Positions 1 to 7,925 of a stretch of DNA of 59,240 bases are shown here, piece after piece (within the stretch, counting starts at the first letter, position 1; the number at the start of each line of letters is the position of its first letter). The notes beneath the pieces were generated by a model. The model made no database searches and was not told the DNA's origin. It saw nothing but the letters and a program-made list of their open reading frames with translations. The stretch spans positions 1 to 59,240 of the forward strand of contig CAZWTK010000012.1 in NCBI GenBank assembly GCA_964636655.1, written 5' to 3'. The position numbers and the translations under genes are program-made. The DNA comes from Fen-549 sp964636655. Lineage in GTDB: Bacteria > Actinomycetota > Thermoleophilia > Gaiellales > Gaiellaceae.

Positions 1-3000
1 TTCGCTAACTTTCCTTTCTCCGCGCCCGTCAGATTCGCCGATGCACTGAGACTTGTCGAAGACGAGCTCGCCGCAGCCTTCGATCTCCTCGCCGAGCTCG
101 GCTGGGCGGCGGTCTCGATCTCGCTTCTCGAGATCACCGTGTAGACGTCCTTCGACGCGGTGCTCGTGGCGACGAAGGTGAACTGCTTCTGTCCATGTGC
201 CGGAACGGCAGCGACATCGTTCCAGCGGAGCAAGTCACCGACGACGTCCGGCGTCCCGAGGGATGCTGTGCCTGCCTTGTAGTCAAGCCCGGTCGGCAGC
301 GTGGCTGTCACGTTCGAGACAGGCAGCGGTTTCTCGGTCGGGTTGAAGATGGTGCCGGTGAACTCAGCCGTGCTCCCGACCGGAACCCACTCGACGTCCG
401 ATTTCAGCTTCATCGTCGGCTCGGTCTCGACCGTCACAGGTGCGACGTTCGCCAGAGTCACGGGCTGGAGCGAGACGACCGTCGCGTCGAGGTCGCTGGT
501 GAAGGTCCCGCTCTTTGCCCCGGCCTGAACGTCGAACTTGAACGACCTGGTCTCGCCGGCTGGAACCTCGGGCGCGCCGGCCCAGCTCAGCGTCCGGCCC
601 TCGACGATCGGCGCCAGGGTGACGTCGCCGCGAGTCGAGCCCAGAACGAACGAGAATCCCTCGGGGAGCTTGACGGTCAGATGGTCGATGTAGATGCTCT
701 CCGAGCGGGAATTCCGCACTTTGACCTCGTAGACGACCTGCTCGGCCGCCAGTGCTTCGGCGGGGATTGCGGTCAGCTGAATCGCATAGTCCGACTCCGA
801 CGAGACCCAGGGGGAGACGGAATCGGTGGGCTGCGACTTGACCGTGACCTCATTGGCAGCGTTCGCCGCCTTCTCCTGGAACCGCAGCGTGTGGTTGATG
901 TCTTCGCCGACGACCTTGTAGGTCTTCTCGGTAGCGCTCTCGATCTCCGTGCAACTCGTTCCGTTCGAGTCGCAGCGCAGCCATCGGAAATAGTGGTCGA
1001 TCGGATCGCTGCCTCCCCAGCTTCCGCCGTTCGTCCTCAGTACCTGGCCAACCATTGCCGATCCGGTCACTACGGGAAGCGCCGTGTTCGAGACCGGCTC
1101 CGGAGCGGCCGCGCCCGTCGCGGGGGAGGTGGCAGTGGCCGAGCCGACCTCGTTCTCGGCCGTCACCTGCACCCGGATCGCGAAACCGATGTCGGTGGTC
1201 TTGACGGCATAGGTGTCGGTCGATGCCTCGGTGGTGGTCTTTGTGCCGGGGATATCGGTACAGATCTCCGGCTCTCTGGTCTCGTCGCATTGGCGCCACT
1301 GATAGGTGAAGGTGAACGGGACGGTGCCGTCCCACTCTCCACTCGAGGCGGTCAGGGTCACGCCGTCTCGCACCAGGCCGCTGATCGTCGGCAGCGTCCT
1401 GTTGTGCGGCGGCGAGGCCTCGACGACATCGGTTGGATCGGAGTCGGCGATCACCGGACCTCCGTAGTCGTTCGTCGCGGTGACCCGGAAAACGACCCTG
1501 GAGCCGATGTCGGCCTTTTTCAGCGTGTAGGTCTCGGAGGTTGCCCCGTCTATGTCGTCGCAGTTGCCGCCTGCGCCGTCACAACTGCGCCACTGATAGG
1601 CGTAGGTGACTTCCTCCGTCCCCTTCCATGTGCCCTTGTCACCCTGGAGCTCCTGACCGTCCTTGGCGATGCCCGTGATCGTCGGAGGCGAGAGGTTGGT
1701 CGGCGGGACTGGCTGGACCTCGGCCGTCGGCGCGGAGGTGGCGCTCGCCGACCCGTACTCGTTCGTCTGGGTGACCTGGAACTCGATCTGGTATCCGATG
1801 TCGGCTTTCCTGAGCTGGTAGGTGTCGGAGGTCCTGCCCTCGATCGGGGTGCAGTCGCTCGGCGAGGTGCAGCGCAACCACTGATAGTCCGTGGAGGTGA
1901 AGGGTTCCGAGCCGATCCAGTCGCCTTCGTGACCGGTGAGGATCTCGTCGGTCTCGGCCGTCCCGGTTATCGTCGGCGGCGACGTGTTCACCGGCGGAGA
2001 TCCCAGCACCACCGCCGTCCGTGCCGACCAGACATCGACATCGTTGCTGCCGTAGTCGTCGGACGCAGTGACCTGGAGCTCGACCACCCTGCCGACCTCG
2101 GCGGTGGTGAGCGTGTACTTGACGTCGGCGGCGGAGTGCGGATAGTCCACGTCCACGGGATCGCCGATCGGATCGCAGTCTTCGTGCGCGTCACCCTCGG
2201 CGCAGCTCTGCCACTGGTACTCGAGATGGATCTGCCCGGAGCCGCTCCAGCCCCCGAGAGAGCCCGTGAGAACATGAGTGTCTTGCGCCGTTCCGCTGAT
2301 CGCCGGTGGAGAGGTGTTGGAAAGCGGGCGCGGCTCGACGTAGTCGGACTCGTCGGAGTACTCGTCGGCCGAGCCCCCTGCGTTCGAGGCCCTGACTCGT
2401 AGGCGGACCGTGTTGTCGATGTCAGACGACGTGAGCGTGTAGCTCGAAGCGGTTGCACCGGGGATGTCGCCACAGGAGCCGTCACAGCGCTGCCAGTGGT
2501 ACGAGTAGCCGATCGGGTGGGTTCCGCCCCAGCTTCCGTTGCTCGTCACGTGGAGCTGCTGCCCGTCCCTGGCGGTGCCGGAGATCGCCGGCCAGTCGTT
2601 GGCGTACGGAGCGGTCGGCACGCCCTGCTCGTAGTGCTCTTCGACCTCGTCCGCGCTCAGCACCCGGTTGTAGATCGCGACCTCGTCCATCATGCCGGCG
2701 TAGCCGTACTCGACGGTGTGCTGGTCGGTTCCGTGGTTGTAGCGGCTCGCCCTGCCGATCAGCGTGTCAGTTCCGGTGTTGTTCGGATAGAACCCCGCCG
2801 CGTGCTGAACGTCGCCCACATCCTCGCCGTTTACGTAGAGGTGCATCGAGACGGGGTTCGATCCGTAGACCGTGGCGACGACGTGATACCAGTGACCGAG
2901 CTGAATGGCCGGAGAGGAGTCGTCCACGATCAGGTTCTTCTCGTTGGGGGGCTGGAGGTTGTCGCCGCAGTTGAAGACGAACTGGGGATGATCGCCGTAG

Positions 3001-3521
3001 GCGCCGATGAAGAGCAGATATCCCCTCTGGTCGTACATGTCCCTCGAGGAGACGATCGCCTCGCTCTCGGAGCCGCCGCCGCTGTAGGGAGAAGGGAGGT
3101 GACTGGCCGGCTTCACCCAGGCTTCGACCGAGAAGCTGGTCGGATTCAGCGCGGAGCCGGGGCTGTGTACCGACCCGTAAGGGGTGGACGAGGTTCCGTT
3201 GCCGTTTAGCTGGACAGCGCGGTTCGGTGCGAGAAGGGGTACGCCCGAGACTCCCAGGCTGGGGGTGTGCCCCGCGTAAAGGGGGTCGTACCACGAGCCG
3301 TCGTGTGCGCTTCCGGCGGTCGCGTCGTCGAAAGTCGTCCCCGACGTCTCGTCGAATCTCCAGTAGCCGGCAGCCCCGTCCGACTTCACCATCTGCGCGT
3401 AGTAGTCCGATTCGTTCGTGCCGGCCGAGGCGCTCAGCAGCAGACAGCATGAGAATGCGATCGCGATCACGGAGATCGCGAGCGGCAGGCGAAGGCGAGT
3501 GGCGGCACGTGTGAGGGACAC
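1..3521 (-). CDS. Secreted LamG-domain protein with six Ig-like repeats (3' end outside window)
   Basis: A GTG start opens one uninterrupted frame of 1,173 codons that is still open at the left edge, so the C-terminus is missing. Residues 1-34 are a signal peptide (arginine-rich start, hydrophobic core, ASA-type cleavage site). About 38-298 form a LamG/concanavalin A-like domain, with YWRFDE near the front and the usual MMDEVAIYNRVLS ending. About 300-900 hold six Ig-like repeats of roughly 100 residues, each with NTSPPTISGTA, a GxWxG turn, YQWxRC, a second Cys, and a DIG...VTAxNxxG closing strand. About 903-1110 resemble a DUF11-type adhesion domain, followed by a Ser/Ala-rich stretch. Such proteins are exported and probably bind carbohydrate or mediate surface contact; the ligand cannot be read from sequence. 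No strong ribosome binding site precedes the GTG. Confidence 0.85.
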   Translation of the reverse strand, partial: MSLTRAATRLRLPLAISVIAIAFSCCLLLSASAGTNESDYYAQMVKSDGAAGYWRFDETSGTTFDDATAGSAHDGSWYDPLYAGHTPSLGVSGVPLLAPNRAVQLNGNGTSSTPYGSVHSPGSALNPTSFSVEAWVKPASHLPSPYSGGGSESEAIVSSRDMYDQRGYLLFIGAYGDHPQFVFNCGDNLQPPNEKNLIVDDSSPAIQLGHWYHVVATVYGSNPVSMHLYVNGEDVGDVQHAAGFYPNNTGTDTLIGRASRYNHGTDQHTVEYGYAGMMDEVAIYNRVLSADEVEEHYEQGVPTAPYANDWPAISGTARDGQQLHVTSNGSWGGTHPIGYSYHWQRCDGSCGDIPGATASSYTLTSSDIDNTVRLRVRASNAGGSADEYSDESDYVEPRPLSNTSPPAISGTAQDTHVLTGSLGGWSGSGQIHLEYQWQSCAEGDAHEDCDPIGDPVDVDYPHSAADVKYTLTTAEVGRVVELQVTASDDYGSNDVDVWSARTAVVLGSPPVNTSPPTITGTAETDEILTGHEGDWIGSEPFTSTDYQWLRCTSPSDCTPIEGRTSDTYQLRKADIGYQIEFQVTQTNEYGSASATSAPTAEVQPVPPTNLSPPTITGIAKDGQELQGDKGTWKGTEEVTYAYQWRSCDGAGGNCDDIDGATSETYTLKKADIGSRVVFRVTATNDYGGPVIADSDPTDVVEASPPHNRTLPTISGLVRDGVTLTASSGEWDGTVPFTFTYQWRQCDETREPEICTDIPGTKTTTEASTDTYAVKTTDIGFAIRVQVTAENEVGSATATSPATGAAAPEPVSNTALPVVTGSAMVGQVLRTNGGSWGGSDPIDHYFRWLRCDSNGTSCTEIESATEKTYKVVGEDINHTLRFQEKAANAANEVTVKSQPTDSVSPWVSSESDYAIQLTAIPAEALAAEQVVYEVKVRNSRSESIYIDHLTVKLPEGFSFVLGSTRGDVTLAPIVEGRTLSWAGAPEVPAGETRSFKFDVQAGAKSGTFTSDLDATVVSLQPVTLANVAPVTVETEPTMKLKSDVEWVPVGSTAEFTGTIFNPTEKPLPVSNVTATLPTGLDYKAGTASLGTPDVVGDLLRWNDVAAVPAHGQKQFTFVATSTASKDVYTVISRSEIETAAQPSSARRSKAAASSSSTSLSASANLTGAEKGKLA

Positions 3522-3688
3522 TTTTCTGCTTGGGGGAATGACCGAATGCCGAGATTCGGTTAACGGAACCTATTAGCGAGCATGCTTGAAGTCAACCCTA
3601 GGTGATTTGGAGCGCCGGAGAACGAGGAGCGCTGCCTGACGTTGAATCCACCTGCAGGTTGCGCACGCGTACTACGCTTATGGTCGAA

Positions 3689-3763
3689 GGCGGAGTAGCT
3701 CAGCTGGTTTAGAGCGACGGACTCATAACCCGTAGGTCGCCGGTTCGAGCCCGGCCTCCGCCA
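3689..3763 (+). tRNA. tRNA-Met (anticodon CAT)
   Basis: The acceptor strands GGCGGAG and CTCCGCC pair fully. The D stem is GCTC/GAGC, the anticodon loop is CTCATAA with anticodon CAT, and the T arm is GCCGG-TTCGAGC-CCGGC. The discriminator is A, and no CCA is encoded. An elongator Met is the simplest reading; a CAT anticodon could also belong to the Ile2 tRNA after lysidine modification, which sequence alone does not settle. Confidence 0.95.
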
Positions 3764-3974
3764 TTCTCGCGTCAATGGCCGGCGATACCGACCGCCCCGA
3801 CGCGGCGGGTCGCCCTGCACCGCCTCGCCTTGCTGACCGCGCATCGCTCTCCTGGCCCGTACCGAATGCACTGTGCCCTCCGGCTGCACACCCAGCAAGA
3901 CGCAAGCGGCACCCGGTTCGAGCTCGGCCGGCCCCGACTCGCTCGCGACGTTTCCGGCCCGCGGCGGACGGTCA

Positions 3975-3980
3975 TAGACT
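3975..3980 (+). promoter_or_regulatory. -10 box (TAGACT) of a leaderless aldo/keto reductase mRNA
   Basis: TAGACT lies 7 bases before the ATG, so transcription should begin at or next to the start codon. The same spacing recurs before ten other genes in this window. No clear -35 is visible. Confidence 0.55.
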
Positions 3981-3987
3981 CCTCGTC

Positions 3988-5022
3988 ATGGAGATGCGCG
4001 TTCTCGGCAGGACTGGGGTGCGGGTGAGCCCGCTTTGCCTGGGCACGATGATGTTCGGCGCCTGGGGCAACCCCGACCATGACGAGTCGATCCGGACGAT
4101 CCAGCGGGCACTCGACACGGGCATCAACTTCATCGACACGGCGGACGTCTACTCACGCGGCGAGTCGGAGGAGATCGTCGGCAAGGCGCTCGCCGGTGGC
4201 CGGCGCGACAACGTCGTTTTGGCCACCAAGGTGCACGGGACGATGGGCGACGACCCGAACGAGCAGGGCAACTCGCGGCGCTGGATCATGCGCGAGGTCG
4301 AGGCGAGCCTGCGCCGGCTCGGCACCGACTGGATCGACCTCTACCAGATTCACCGCCCCGATTCGGACTGCGCGATCGAGGAGACGCTGAGCGTTCTGAC
4401 CGACCTCGTCCGCGCCGGCAAGATCCGCTACTTCGGCAGCTCGACCTTCCCGGCGCACGAGCTGGTCGAGGCGCAGTGGGCATCGCAGAAGAGAGGGCTG
4501 GAGCGCTTCGTCAGCGAGCAGCCGCCCTATTCGCTGCTGGTGCGCGGGATCGAGCAGGACGTGCTGCCGGTTTGCGAGCGCTACGGAATCGGCGTGATCC
4601 CCTGGAGCCCGCTCGCGGGCGGCTGGCTGTCGGGCCGCTATCGCAAGAACGCGGAGCTGCCGAGTACGCACCGGGCGAAGATGATCGCCGCGCGCTACGA
4701 CATGTCGCTGCCCGTCAACCGGGCCAAGCTCGACGCCGCCGACCGGCTCGCCGCGCTGGCCGAGGAGGCCGGCATGTCGCTCGTGCACATGGCCCTTGCC
4801 TTCGTGCTGGAGCATCCGGCCGTGACGGCGGCGATCATCGGCCCGCGCACGATGGAGCAGCTCGAGACGCAGCTCGGTGCCGACGACGTCAAGCTCGACC
4901 GGGAACTACTCGATCGCATCGACGAGATCGTCCCGCCCGGGACGACGTTCAACCCGGTCGACCGCGGCTGGACGCCGCCCTCGCTCGCCTCGGCCGAGTT
5001 ACGCAGGCGAAGTCGCTCCTGA
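3988..5022 (+). CDS. Aldo/keto reductase
   Basis: A 344-residue member of the aldo/keto reductase superfamily, a TIM-barrel NAD(P)H-dependent oxidoreductase that reduces carbonyl groups. The N-terminus reads MRVLGRTGVRVSPLCLGTM, typical of the YajO/Tas-like bacterial branch. The catalytic tetrad is visible: Asp and Tyr in FIDTADVYSRG (about residues 50 and 55), Lys in ATKVHG (about 81) and His in YQIHRPD. The C-terminal cofactor-binding segment AAIIGPRTMEQLE is present. The start is set by the ATG behind a TAGACT box; an in-frame extension further upstream would run into sequence just after the tRNA. The last codons and stop lie inside a 37-bp sequence repeated about 360 bp downstream. The substrate is unknown. 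Confidence 0.9.
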   Translation: MEMRVLGRTGVRVSPLCLGTMMFGAWGNPDHDESIRTIQRALDTGINFIDTADVYSRGESEEIVGKALAGGRRDNVVLATKVHGTMGDDPNEQGNSRRWIMREVEASLRRLGTDWIDLYQIHRPDSDCAIEETLSVLTDLVRAGKIRYFGSSTFPAHELVEAQWASQKRGLERFVSEQPPYSLLVRGIEQDVLPVCERYGIGVIPWSPLAGGWLSGRYRKNAELPSTHRAKMIAARYDMSLPVNRAKLDAADRLAALAEEAGMSLVHMALAFVLEHPAVTAAIIGPRTMEQLETQLGADDVKLDRELLDRIDEIVPPGTTFNPVDRGWTPPSLASAELRRRSRS

Positions 5023-5051
5023 TTTCGTTCGGCGGCAGTTCGGATTCGGCG

Positions 5052-5148
5052 CAAAGCCGGCACACTCTCGAGTGCCCTTTCTCGATACCGTTCCCCGCCC
5101 CGTGGGAGGGTGGGGGGAGGTGGGTGGGCGAAGGCGCCCGAACTCCGA
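5052..5148 (+). repeat. Dispersed intergenic repeat, copy 1
   Basis: One of three related copies of about 85-97 bp in this window. Shared blocks are CGGCAC, TTCTCGATACCGT, GCCCCGTGGG followed by a G-rich tract of variable length, and GGCGCCC. It lies in a gene-free stretch downstream of the aldo/keto reductase. Confidence 0.6.
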
Positions 5149-5187
5149 GTCGGTGCCCCGACCGCGATATGTCGTCGTCTCGATGAC

Positions 5188-5287
5188 NNNNNNNNNNNNN
5201 NNNNNNNNNNNNNNNNNNNNNNNNNNNNNNNNNNNNNNNNNNNNNNNNNNNNNNNNNNNNNNNNNNNNNNNNNNNNNNNNNNNNNNN
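5188..5287. other. Assembly gap (100 N)
   Basis: Exactly 100 Ns. The 55 bases before the gap (5133-5187) are identical to the 55 bases after it (5288-5342), which is what remains when two contigs that overlap by one k-mer are scaffolded with a default gap. The real sequence may be continuous, with one copy of the 55-mer and no gap. Confidence 0.9.
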
Positions 5288-5425
5288 GGCGCCCGAACTC
5301 CGAGTCGGTGCCCCGACCGCGATATGTCGTCGTCTCGATGACTGCCGCTCGTCTCAATCGAGGTGCGCAGGCGAAGTGGCTCCTGATTTCGCTCGTCGCG
5401 TTGCATGCAAGACCTGACCCCGCTG

Positions 5426-6199
5426 TCAGCGCATCGGTGCCAGGGAAAGCAGGCGGAGATTGAGATCTTCGTGGTACCGAACGCGCCCGACCCACAGCTT
5501 GCGGCTGGTACGGCTGTGCAGCTCAATACGCAGTGGCAGAGCGGTGGCGGTATCGAGCCACCAATCGATCGTCTCGCTACCGCTGTCGCGCGAGCGGATG
5601 GTCAGATCGGTGCTGACGCGAATCGCGCGAACGCGGGTTCCGTCGACCTCGATCGTGGCGCGGCCGAAAACACGCGCCTCGCCGACCTCGAGATTCCGAT
5701 TAGAGCGGCAGGTGAACGGCCTGGTCGCGCCGGCAACCGGGTTCTTGGGGATGAGAAGTCGCCCCGAGCACGTGTAAACCGCGTGATCGCTCTGGCCGAA
5801 GAAGGCATGTCGCTCATCCGAGGTACGAAGCTCGACTCCGGCAGCGGTCGAGCAGAAGGTCCAGGTTGTCGAGCGTTTCTCCAGCGCTGCCCAGCGCAGC
5901 CGGATACCGCAGGGCACCTCGATCGCCGTGATGCTCGTCTTGGTCGGATAGACGTGCTTGGCGCCGCCGAGAGCGTTTATCGACTCGCTGCCTTTGGTGG
6001 CGTAGAGATAGACGCCGTTTAGTCCGCTCGAGCGGTGATCGCCGGCACGAAAGCGACGAAGCGCCTCCGAGATCGACGCGGCTTGACTCGAGTCGTGGAG
6101 AAATAAGCCCCCCGCCCAGGCGGCCGCGATCAGCAAGACGACGCCGAATAACGTGAGGCCGATCGTCTTGCGCCGACTCGGGCGGCGAACGTGCTTCAT
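5426..6199 (-). CDS. Membrane-anchored extracellular protein of unknown function
   Basis: A 257-residue protein I do not recognise. A basic N-terminus (KHVRRPSRRK) is followed by one membrane segment at about residues 14-32. The rest should face outward: a beta-rich region with four cysteines (PCGIRL, FCSTAAG, TCSGRL, TCRSNR) that could form two disulfides, and a C-terminal part (DWWLDTATALPLRIE) that recalls lipoprotein-type beta sheets of the RseB/LolA kind. That comparison is only a guess. The ATG is supported by a TATCGT box 7 bases upstream. It is transcribed divergently from the GltD-like gene. Confidence 0.7.
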   Translation of the reverse strand: MKHVRRPSRRKTIGLTLFGVVLLIAAAWAGGLFLHDSSQAASISEALRRFRAGDHRSSGLNGVYLYATKGSESINALGGAKHVYPTKTSITAIEVPCGIRLRWAALEKRSTTWTFCSTAAGVELRTSDERHAFFGQSDHAVYTCSGRLLIPKNPVAGATRPFTCRSNRNLEVGEARVFGRATIEVDGTRVRAIRVSTDLTIRSRDSGSETIDWWLDTATALPLRIELHSRTSRKLWVGRVRYHEDLNLRLLSLAPMR

Positions 6200-6206
6200 C
6201 CCTGGC

Positions 6207-6212
6207 ACGATA
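6207..6212 (-). promoter_or_regulatory. -10 box (TATCGT), leaderless-type promoter
   Basis: TATCGT stands 7 bases before the ATG of the membrane-anchored unknown, matching the recurrent leaderless layout. Confidence 0.5.
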
Positions 6213-6313
6213 ACCCGTCTGACCGATCGCCGAAACCCGTCCGGAGGCGGGGCCGCGTTTGCGGCTATCGGCGCCGGATCGCTACTCTCGGTGTACGTTT
6301 GAGAGAACAATTG

Positions 6314-7738
6314 ATGACACAAGAAATCAGCTCCGTCGATAGGCCGCGCGTCGGCCCTTCTTATCTTCCCGTCCAGGAACGGCTGAAGACGTGGAAGGAG
6401 TTCACCATCGCTCCACCCGAGCAGGTGCTCCGTGAGCAGGCCGGCCGCTGCATCGACTGCGGTATTCCCTACTGCCACGCGATCGGCTGCCCGATCGAGA
6501 ACCTGATCCCGGAGTGGAACGAGCTCGTCGCTCACAATGACTGGCACGAGGCCTTTCTGCGCCTCGACGCGACCAACAACCTGCCGGAGGTGACCGGAAG
6601 GATCTGCCCTGCACCCTGTGAGGCGGCCTGCACTCTCGCCGTCAATACCGACGCCGTCACGATCGAGCAGGTCGAGCTGGCGATCGTCGAGCGCGCCTGG
6701 GCCGAGGGTTGGGTCGTTCCTCTCCCGCCCGAGCATCTGAGCGGGCGCAGCGTCGCAGTGGTGGGGAGCGGGCCGGCCGGGATCGCCGCTGCCCAACAGC
6801 TCCGCCGCGCCGGGCACGAGGTGACGCTGTTCGATCGCTCACCGCAGCTCGGTGGGCTGCTTCGCTACGGGATCCCCGATTTCAAGCTGGAGAAGCGGGT
6901 CATCGACCGGCGCCTGGAGCAACTCGCGGCCGAGGGCGTTCAATTCCGTCCCGGCGTGGCTGTCGGCGAGGATCTCCCTGTCGCGGCGCTGCGCGAGCAG
7001 TTCGACGCCGTTCTGCTCGCACTCGGAGCCGGTCAGCCGCGTGATCTGGCCGTGCCCGGACGCGAACTCGCCGGGATCCACTTCGCGATGGACTTCCTCG
7101 TTCCGGCCAACCGCTTCGTGGCCGGCGAGATCGATGCGAGCGAGGTCATCTCGGCGCAGGACAAGGCCGTACTCGTCATCGGCGGCGGCGACACCGGCTC
7201 GGACTGCGTCGGCACCGCCAACCGGCTCGGCGCCAAGTCAGTGCATCAGATCGAGATCTTGCCCAAGCCGCCCGAGTGGACGGAGGCGGGAAACCCTAAC
7301 TGGCCCTACTGGCCAAATATCCTGCGCAGCTCGAGCTCACACAAGGAAGGCTGCGAGCGCGACTGGTCGCTTACGGCGCGAAGCCTTTCCGGTCGCGACG
7401 GACACGTTCGCGAGGCCGAGCTGGTGCGCGTCGAATGGAAGCCGTCCGCAACCGGCGGCGCGCCCCGGCCCGAGGAGGTTCCGGGCAGCGCCTTCAGCGT
7501 CGAGGCCGATCTCGTTCTGCTCGCGATGGGCTTCGTCCACGTCGAGCACTCTGGGCTGGTGCAGGATCTCGGCCTCGAGCTGGACGGGCGCGGCAACATC
7601 GCCTGCTCCGACTATGCGACCTCGGCGCCCGGCATCTTCACCGCCGGTGACGCGCACGCCGGAGCCTCGCTCATCGTCACCGCCATCCATCACGGCCGCG
7701 AGGCGGCCGGCGCGATCGACGAGTTCCTGCGCGGATAG
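6314..7738 (+). CDS. gltD: Glutamate synthase small subunit-like NADPH oxidoreductase
   Basis: A 474-residue member of the GltD family, the FAD- and iron-sulfur-containing subunit that passes electrons from NADPH to glutamate synthase (glutamine + 2-oxoglutarate to 2 glutamate). N-terminal cysteine clusters (RCIDCGIPYC, GCPIENLIPEWN, GRICPAPCEAAC) would hold two 4Fe-4S centres. A GSGPAG FAD motif follows near residue 150 and a second nucleotide site, VIGGGDTGSDC, near 290; GIFTAGDA is near the end. The length is normal for GltD. The large subunit gltB is not adjacent, so it is either elsewhere or this is a stand-alone paralogue that serves another electron acceptor. The ATG was chosen because the protein then starts like other GltDs. 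Confidence 0.85.
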   Translation: MTQEISSVDRPRVGPSYLPVQERLKTWKEFTIAPPEQVLREQAGRCIDCGIPYCHAIGCPIENLIPEWNELVAHNDWHEAFLRLDATNNLPEVTGRICPAPCEAACTLAVNTDAVTIEQVELAIVERAWAEGWVVPLPPEHLSGRSVAVVGSGPAGIAAAQQLRRAGHEVTLFDRSPQLGGLLRYGIPDFKLEKRVIDRRLEQLAAEGVQFRPGVAVGEDLPVAALREQFDAVLLALGAGQPRDLAVPGRELAGIHFAMDFLVPANRFVAGEIDASEVISAQDKAVLVIGGGDTGSDCVGTANRLGAKSVHQIEILPKPPEWTEAGNPNWPYWPNILRSSSSHKEGCERDWSLTARSLSGRDGHVREAELVRVEWKPSATGGAPRPEEVPGSAFSVEADLVLLAMGFVHVEHSGLVQDLGLELDGRGNIACSDYATSAPGIFTAGDAHAGASLIVTAIHHGREAAGAIDEFLRG

Positions 7739-7925
7739 TCTCCCGGGCGGAGCTTCGAGCAGACTGCCGGCGATCTGAAGCGGTCTTCCCTCTCTCTCAC
7801 GCAAACCCGCGTAAGACTGACGTTTTCTACCGCGGTCGATCGGCTAATAGGACTCCGATGAGATCAGCCTCGGTGCGTACGGCCCGTGGAGCGGTGGGGC
7901 ACGCTCGGGCGCGGAGCATGGCCTC

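Larger units (their letters stand above)
4995..5395 (+). repeat. 37-bp imperfect direct repeats bracketing a 327-bp segment
   Basis: Positions 4995-5031 and 5359-5395 match at 33 of 37 bases in the same orientation, with the shared core GCTCCTGATTTCG. The left copy supplies the last codons and stop of the aldo/keto reductase. The bracketed segment holds one copy of a dispersed repeat and the assembly gap. No gene is visible between 5023 and 5425. Confidence 0.6.

Noticed and set aside
195..2402. 735-codon open frame on the plus strand
   Set aside because: It lies antisense to the LamG/Ig protein, has no domain and is rich in Arg/Gly/Asp as expected of the complement of GC-biased codons. The minus-strand frame has a signal peptide and clear repeats.
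3560..3905. Minus-strand frames reading through the tRNA-Met (MAEAGLEPATYGL and similar)
   Set aside because: This is the well-known false protein made by translating the complement of a tRNA gene.
3775..3987. 71-codon N-terminal extension of the aldo/keto reductase
   Set aside because: Proline/arginine-rich, starts right after the tRNA and has no similarity to the family; a promoter-like box lies before the internal ATG.
5052..5148. Dispersed repeat as an insertion sequence or MITE
   Set aside because: No terminal inverted repeats, no target-site duplication recognised and no transposase in the window.
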